A stretch of 64,000 nt of DNA. Origin: Phaseolus vulgaris (taxonomy: Eukaryota; Streptophyta; Magnoliopsida; Fabales; Fabaceae). Location: contig NC_023753.2 of assembly GCF_000499845.2 (NCBI RefSeq), forward strand, positions 8,199,791-8,263,790, in the 5' to 3' direction. This document shows, in pieces, positions 59,584 to 64,000 of this stretch. The notes beneath the pieces are model-generated. The model saw nothing but the letters and a program-made list of their open reading frames with translations. It was not told the origin of the DNA and did no database searches. Every line of letters begins with the position of its first letter. Position 1 is the stretch's first letter. A program made the translations under genes and the position numbers.

Positions 59584-60126
59584 TTATTGATCACCTAATT
59601 TACACACGGCTGTGAAGGCCATGGTGCTGAGGATGACTATTTGGCGGTTAAGAGCAGCAATAGCAGGGTTGCTAATATTTGCTGAAGCCAAGCCTCTGTC
59701 ACAACAAGCAGGTCCATCACCAGCCACTTTCGCATCATAGCTAGCCGTTTGAGGATCTTCTTGCAACTCTTCCAACGCGCTCTTGAAGGATGCAACCACC
59801 CCATCGTAGTCGAAATTCGCACATTGCGTGATGGCTGGATTATTGTCCATCTGAGCCAACTGCTTCAGAAAGGCCTGAGCCTCTGTTCCCTTCGTCACTG
59901 CCCATTCTAGGGTTGCCTGAGCCAGATCGTCGAAGGTCATTGCGTTCACGATCTTCGGATCAGCTTGCTTCAGCAGCAGCGTGCATCCCTCCTTGTCGTC
60001 CAAGTTTTCCATGCAGATTTTTTCCGCCAAGCCTTGTTCACCGCTAGCATTTGCTGCCATGGGAGAATAGGAAACCATGACCAGACAGAGGGCCACAACA
60101 AAGGAACATAGTGCTGAGGAATTCAT
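59584..60126 (-). CDS. Secreted PMEI/invertase-inhibitor-like protein, copy 2
   Basis: A 180-residue single-exon paralogue of the protein at 49158-49697. The signal peptide (1-26) is almost identical. Family cysteines 38/48 and 102/142 are kept. Position 141 is also Cys (CC in place of GC), giving two unpaired cysteines with Cys175. Most changes cluster at residues 36-63 and 78-93, the N-terminal hairpin and the following helices, while FDYDGVVASFKSALE is conserved. The C-terminus (CKLGDQ) differs. The TATA box (about 85 bases upstream) and proximal promoter match copy 1. The role is expected to be inhibition of a cell-wall enzyme or an allergen-like wall protein; the target is unknown. Confidence 0.9.
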   Translation of the reverse strand: MNSSALCSFVVALCLVMVSYSPMAANASGEQGLAEKICMENLDDKEGCTLLLKQADPKIVNAMTFDDLAQATLEWAVTKGTEAQAFLKQLAQMDNNPAITQCANFDYDGVVASFKSALEELQEDPQTASYDAKVAGDGPACCDRGLASANISNPAIAALNRQIVILSTMAFTAVCKLGDQ

Positions 60127-60206
60127 TTTGTGATGTGGGAGCTTTATTTATTGCTCCCTTAGACTTTGGTGTGAGGGAGTGAGTTCTTTCTTCTTGGTGT
60201 TGCCCT

Positions 60207-60215
60207 CTTTTATAC
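60207..60215 (-). promoter_or_regulatory. TATA box of PMEI copy 2
   Basis: The minus strand reads GTATAAAAG, with the same flanking CAAATCCTA and AGGAATCTACAACC blocks (to about 60310) as copy 1. Confidence 0.75.
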
Positions 60216-60314
60216 TATCTCAAATCCTAATTCAGGTTAATGGTAGGTTTTTTTAGGAATCTACAACCGCTAGTTGCGACGCTTAATTAAGATTAAAAAA
60301 AGTCATATAACAAA

Positions 60315-62570
60315 TTCGCCCTATTTGTCAAAATTATTTTTATTATACTTAAAATTAGTAGTTTATGTTATGTTTTTTTTAGGTATGAGGTGGAGAGAGT
60401 AAGGTTTTTTTCCTTCTTCACACAAATAAAGAGATTTGTGTCCATTTCCATTCTATTCTTGTATTTTATTTAAATATCTTTATGCATTTATTTTATTATA
60501 ATATACAATATACAAAATTAAATATTACATAAATTTATTTAACGATTTTAAAAATATTTAATTATACTATTAATAATAAAATAAAATTATAATATCAACA
60601 AAACATATATAGTTATATAAAATAACAAATGTATATAATAATAAATATTATTTTCATAAATTTTAATGTATTTAATAAATTATTTTAATTTAACACAGAA
60701 ATATTTTCTAAATTTTCTATTGAAAAATACAAGTAATTATGGATATCATATATTAGAAAAAATTAATTAATTTAAACACACACAAAAAATATATCATAAT
60801 TCATTATTCAAATATGTTTTAATAACAATAATAAATTTGTAAACTTACATTTTACATCTTTAAAATAATTTTTAAATTTCCTCTCAACTATCACATCACT
60901 CACAAATCTCAATAACTATCCTCACAAATTCACTTCATCAACCATCAATCCAAACAACCCTACATATCCTCATACATCCTCTATAATCCTCACAAATTTA
61001 CTCTTTTTCCACCTTACAAATCTCATCCCCAATCCAAACCCATAGTAAAATTTGATGTACATATGAATTTATATTCTTATATTAGACTAAACATTTATTC
61101 AAAATATTTATTAATTCTTTTAATGTCAATTAATTGAAGACGTTTTAGAAGTTAAAAACCAGTTAATGCATCATTCAATTACAAACGGACAAAAATTCAG
61201 GAAAAGAATAATTGTTAAAAATTAATGTAGTATTTATTTTTTAAAATATATAAGAGTATGAATAATTTGGTAATTGTATTATTATTCTTTTATAAAATTT
61301 GACACAAATCAAAGTAATATTTAGTTATAGATCATCACTTGAATTAATTGAAATTAACTTTATACAAAGTTATTAATAATATAATAATTGGCGTAAATTA
61401 CATTATTTGTTTTTCCTCCCGTATAATTTACATTGTGTATTTCAGTCAAATATAAAACGAAAATTTCCAATTGTATTCTTTTTTTAAAATAATATTATGA
61501 GAGAAAAAAGTTCGTCGTGTTTCAAACCGAATTTGTAACATAAGTTTTTTCAGGGGAATGTGAAATGTTAGGGATATTTTTGTAAAGAATACACTTTTGA
61601 AAAAAAAAATGAAGGTTGTAATGTTCATTTGAGAGGTGTCATTACATATTACTCTGTTTTTTTACGAAAGTAAATTCGTAGTACTTTTTATATGAATTAC
61701 TTTTATATTAAAACTCTACTTATTAAAATAGAAAGAAGTTATATTGATAAATAACTAAATTACTAATAAACATATCAATTATATGGATAATTTTGAAAAA
61801 AAAAATAATAAATTGAGGAATAATCCGTTATTATCAACTAAATTAATCTATTTTCATTGTCCTAATAAATTATGTAATTGAGGCTTGTGAATAAAAAAAA
61901 CGAAGAAGGTGCGTACCTATTCATCATGGTTGACTTCATTTTATTTTATATTTAAAATTATATATCATATAATTAATCATTTATTTATTTTAATTGATGC
62001 TTTGTTTAATATTAGCTATTTCTTAATTTACTTTTTTATTTATGCTTATTTGTTTATTTAATTTATTTATTCTTATCTTGTTTTTATTATATTTTAACAT
62101 CTATTCAAAAATGACATCCACGTGACAATTTATTTTTTAAAAAATAGGATTACCTCGACCTAAATCTTTTATTTATTTTTCAAAACTTAAAATTGTATTT
62201 GCGGTTTTTACCATATAATTCTTTTTTAATTATTAATATTTTTAGAACATCACAAATTCAAATATTTTAATGCTGATAAAAAATATATATTTAAATTTAG
62301 TTTGATTAAAAGTTATTAATTTACTCTAAAAAAATTAATTAAATTTGTGAGTGTGAATTAATTTTATGAAGAAAAAAAACTTGTTTCCTTATTTAAATGC
62401 TAGCAAATCATGGTTATTTTAGTAATCGGGAACTTTCTCCTTGTAAGAAATTATTGAATAAATATTTGATTAATTTATTTATCCAATCTCAGTCATAATC
62501 TTTAACCAACTTTACTTACCTCTTGGCCAATAGAGATATTCTAAGGTAAAACGTTGAGACACATGGAACA
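60315..62570. other. AT-rich intergenic DNA
   Basis: No gene recognised. 60862-61047 has repeated CCTCACAAAT motifs and ends CCAATCCAAACCCATA, resembling one end of a Tourist-like element related to that at 30473 (TGTTTGGATT), but its partner end was not found. Confidence 0.4.
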
Positions 62571-62973
62571 AAAAAAATCACTCTCAATCACATCAATAGC
62601 AAGGTTTCCAACAACAGAGGACCCATTTTTACAGTGCCTAATATGCAGTACATGTGGAGAAGCTTTTTCAGTATCATAACTGGTTATTTACACAAAGAAT
62701 AAAGCCAGGTAAAGATGAGATCCATATATTGGACTGTTAAAAAATAAGGGGGAAAAGAAAGGACAGTGTCTCCCAAACAAATTACATGCACACATTTATA
62801 TGCTTTCCCAAAGAACAAGGGTTGCCACAAAGAAAATGCAGGCTAAGTTTTTATAGGAAGTTCCAACCAGTTCAGCTCCCATTTCCTTTTCCATCTTTAG
62901 AATGCAAGGAACCCCACATCATACATGGTTGACTGATGGCATCAAAAATATTGTAAGAGACAAACCACACCCT
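62571..62973 (-). other. Probable 3' UTR of the S-acyltransferase gene
   Basis: The sequence is noticeably less AT-rich than the DNA to its left and continues directly from the stop codon. A minus-strand AATAAA lies near 62474-62479. Confidence 0.4.
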
Positions 62974-63932
62974 TCATTGCCGCATTTCCTTTGAAGTCAC
63001 ATAGTTTCTGCTTTCTGTGACATTTGAATTGGCAAGAACCTCTTGGCCAATATCCCAGTTTCCACTCCTTTCCCAACTTGAGTGCCTAGCATCTGATCGA
63101 ATGGTAGGAGCTCGATGATCTGAGGACAAAATTGAGTCAGGTTCAGATGTATGGTGGGGTGGTCCATTGCTCCCTCTGCCACGAATCTCTTCATCAAGTT
63201 CTTCAATGTTCCTGCGCTGTGATATCTTCAATAGGTCTTCACCAATGCCAAGATCATCTTCAACCTTAGGGCGCCTATCTCCATCCAAACCGTCATCTGG
63301 GTCACGAGGCCGTGCAATGATCGGAGCCAGTGGCCTTGGTACCTCCTCTCTAGCAAATGCCCTGAAATTGTTCCTTGAGGGCTTTACTTTCGAGCAAAAC
63401 ACTTCCAGAAAATTATTCAAACAACCCCGGTTAAAAACATTGATCCTGCTGTCAGCTCTGTACCGGAAGTTTTCATAGGTAGTCTGCAATACAAGAGGCA
63501 CTGACCTAGTTGATGAAGATACTCATGTAACACAAGAACACTCCGGAAATAACAATAGAAGATTTTAGATAAAGTAGTCTGGAATTACTACCATGAAGAT
63601 CATCCCTTTTAACTTTCTTTATTCAGTTACAAACTAATGAGAAGTTACACTGATCCATGAGAATGTTAAAACAGAAATGTCAAAAAAAAATGACTGACCT
63701 GATTTGTGCCTATAAGATATAAATGAAAACCACTTAGTCCACCAACAAACCACAGAGATATGAAACAATAAGCCATTAGTATCACGGATGCAGGGGATTC
63801 TTTCATTGCCTTCCAAACTGTGCCGTCATAATTATCCATCAGAACCTTGATGTAAAGAGCTGAGAGGGAAAACACATAGATGCACAGAATAGTTGCTGAA
63901 GAAACAAACATAAAGAAGTAACGATAGTTCCT
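62974..63932 (-). CDS. Protein S-acyltransferase (DHHC-type), last two exons
   Basis: Partial gene running in from the right edge on the minus strand. The penultimate exon is 63932-63699 (78 codons, phase 0): [10 protein letters not shown] directly after the acceptor, then two membrane segments ([18 protein letters not shown] and [17 protein letters not shown]) and [10 protein letters not shown]. An intron with GT at 63698 and AG at 63484 follows. The last exon is 63483-62974 (169 codons): [20 protein letters not shown] (the TTxE motif), NNFLEVFC, then a polar cytosolic tail. Plant PATs place the DHHC cysteine-rich domain immediately before RNYRFFFMF, so the catalytic exon lies just outside the window. 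The protein is expected to palmitoylate membrane proteins in endomembranes or the plasma membrane. No lesions seen. Confidence 0.88.
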
Positions 63933-64000
63933 CTGCGCATTGGAGAAAAGGCCCATAAATACATCAGAACAAAGAAAACAAGTAAATAGCACACATCAAT

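Noticed and set aside
62997..63478. Frames overlapping the last S-acyltransferase exon
   Set aside because: The TTYENFRYR frame with its splice sites explains the region.
1..64000. CRISPR arrays, operons, phage or plasmid genes
   Set aside because: None present; repeats are plant transposons and microsatellites, and the genes have introns and plant-specific domains.

Overview
The window is AT-rich plant nuclear DNA. The evidence is spliceosomal introns, plant-specific gene families (AP2/ERF, PMEI, plant S-acyltransferase) and a dense load of plant transposons. The protein flavour and the 'CACTACAAGAAAA' family of small elements suggest a dicot, probably a legume of the bean/cowpea group. That placement is an inference from memory and is weak. 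There are no operons, CRISPR arrays, rRNA or tRNA genes that I can see.

Only four loci look like functional or recently functional genes. (1) An ERF group X/ABR1-type transcription factor on + at about 20.07-21.08 kb. Its open frame begins at a GTG in good initiation context; the first in-frame ATG is 67 codons further on. (2, 3) Two tandem paralogues of a secreted PMEI/invertase-inhibitor-like protein on - at 49.16-49.70 and 59.58-60.13 kb. They share a promoter block and 3' flank, and a piece of flank at about 54.84 kb hints at a third, lost copy. (4) The last two exons of a plant DHHC-type protein S-acyltransferase on - at the right edge, whose catalytic exons lie beyond the window. A 51-codon ORF with a signal peptide at 18.45 kb is a possible unannotated small secreted peptide.

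Layout: 0-19 kb is intergenic, with a LINE fragment split by a Tourist-like MITE (TSD TAA), a 1.45-kb solo LTR (TSD GTAAT), an array of 50-60 bp hairpins at 8.0-8.2 kb, a LINE 3' end on - and foldback MITEs. 20-21 kb is the ERF gene. 22.6-25.7 kb is a decayed LINE. 26.8-31.5 kb holds two copies of a CACTA-like MITE family and short duplications. 31.6-38.6 kb is a mitochondrial ATP synthase beta-subunit pseudogene split by a 5.6-kb CACTA element (TSD CAA) with a decayed Transposase_24-like gene and a copia-type LTR inside. 38.9-40.1 kb is a tandem array of about 185-bp units that inverts in the middle. 42.8-46.2 kb is a Helitron (TC...hairpin...CTAG). 48.6-60.3 kb is the PMEI cluster, invaded by a small CACTA element, a MULE nested inside a MITE (9-bp TSD), a second MULE (9-bp TSD) and a transposase-derived relic. 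62.9-64 kb is the S-acyltransferase.

The genes do not form a pathway. The main story is nested transposition around a few genes and the recent duplication of a secreted inhibitor gene. All family assignments were made by reading translations by eye; no database search was run.
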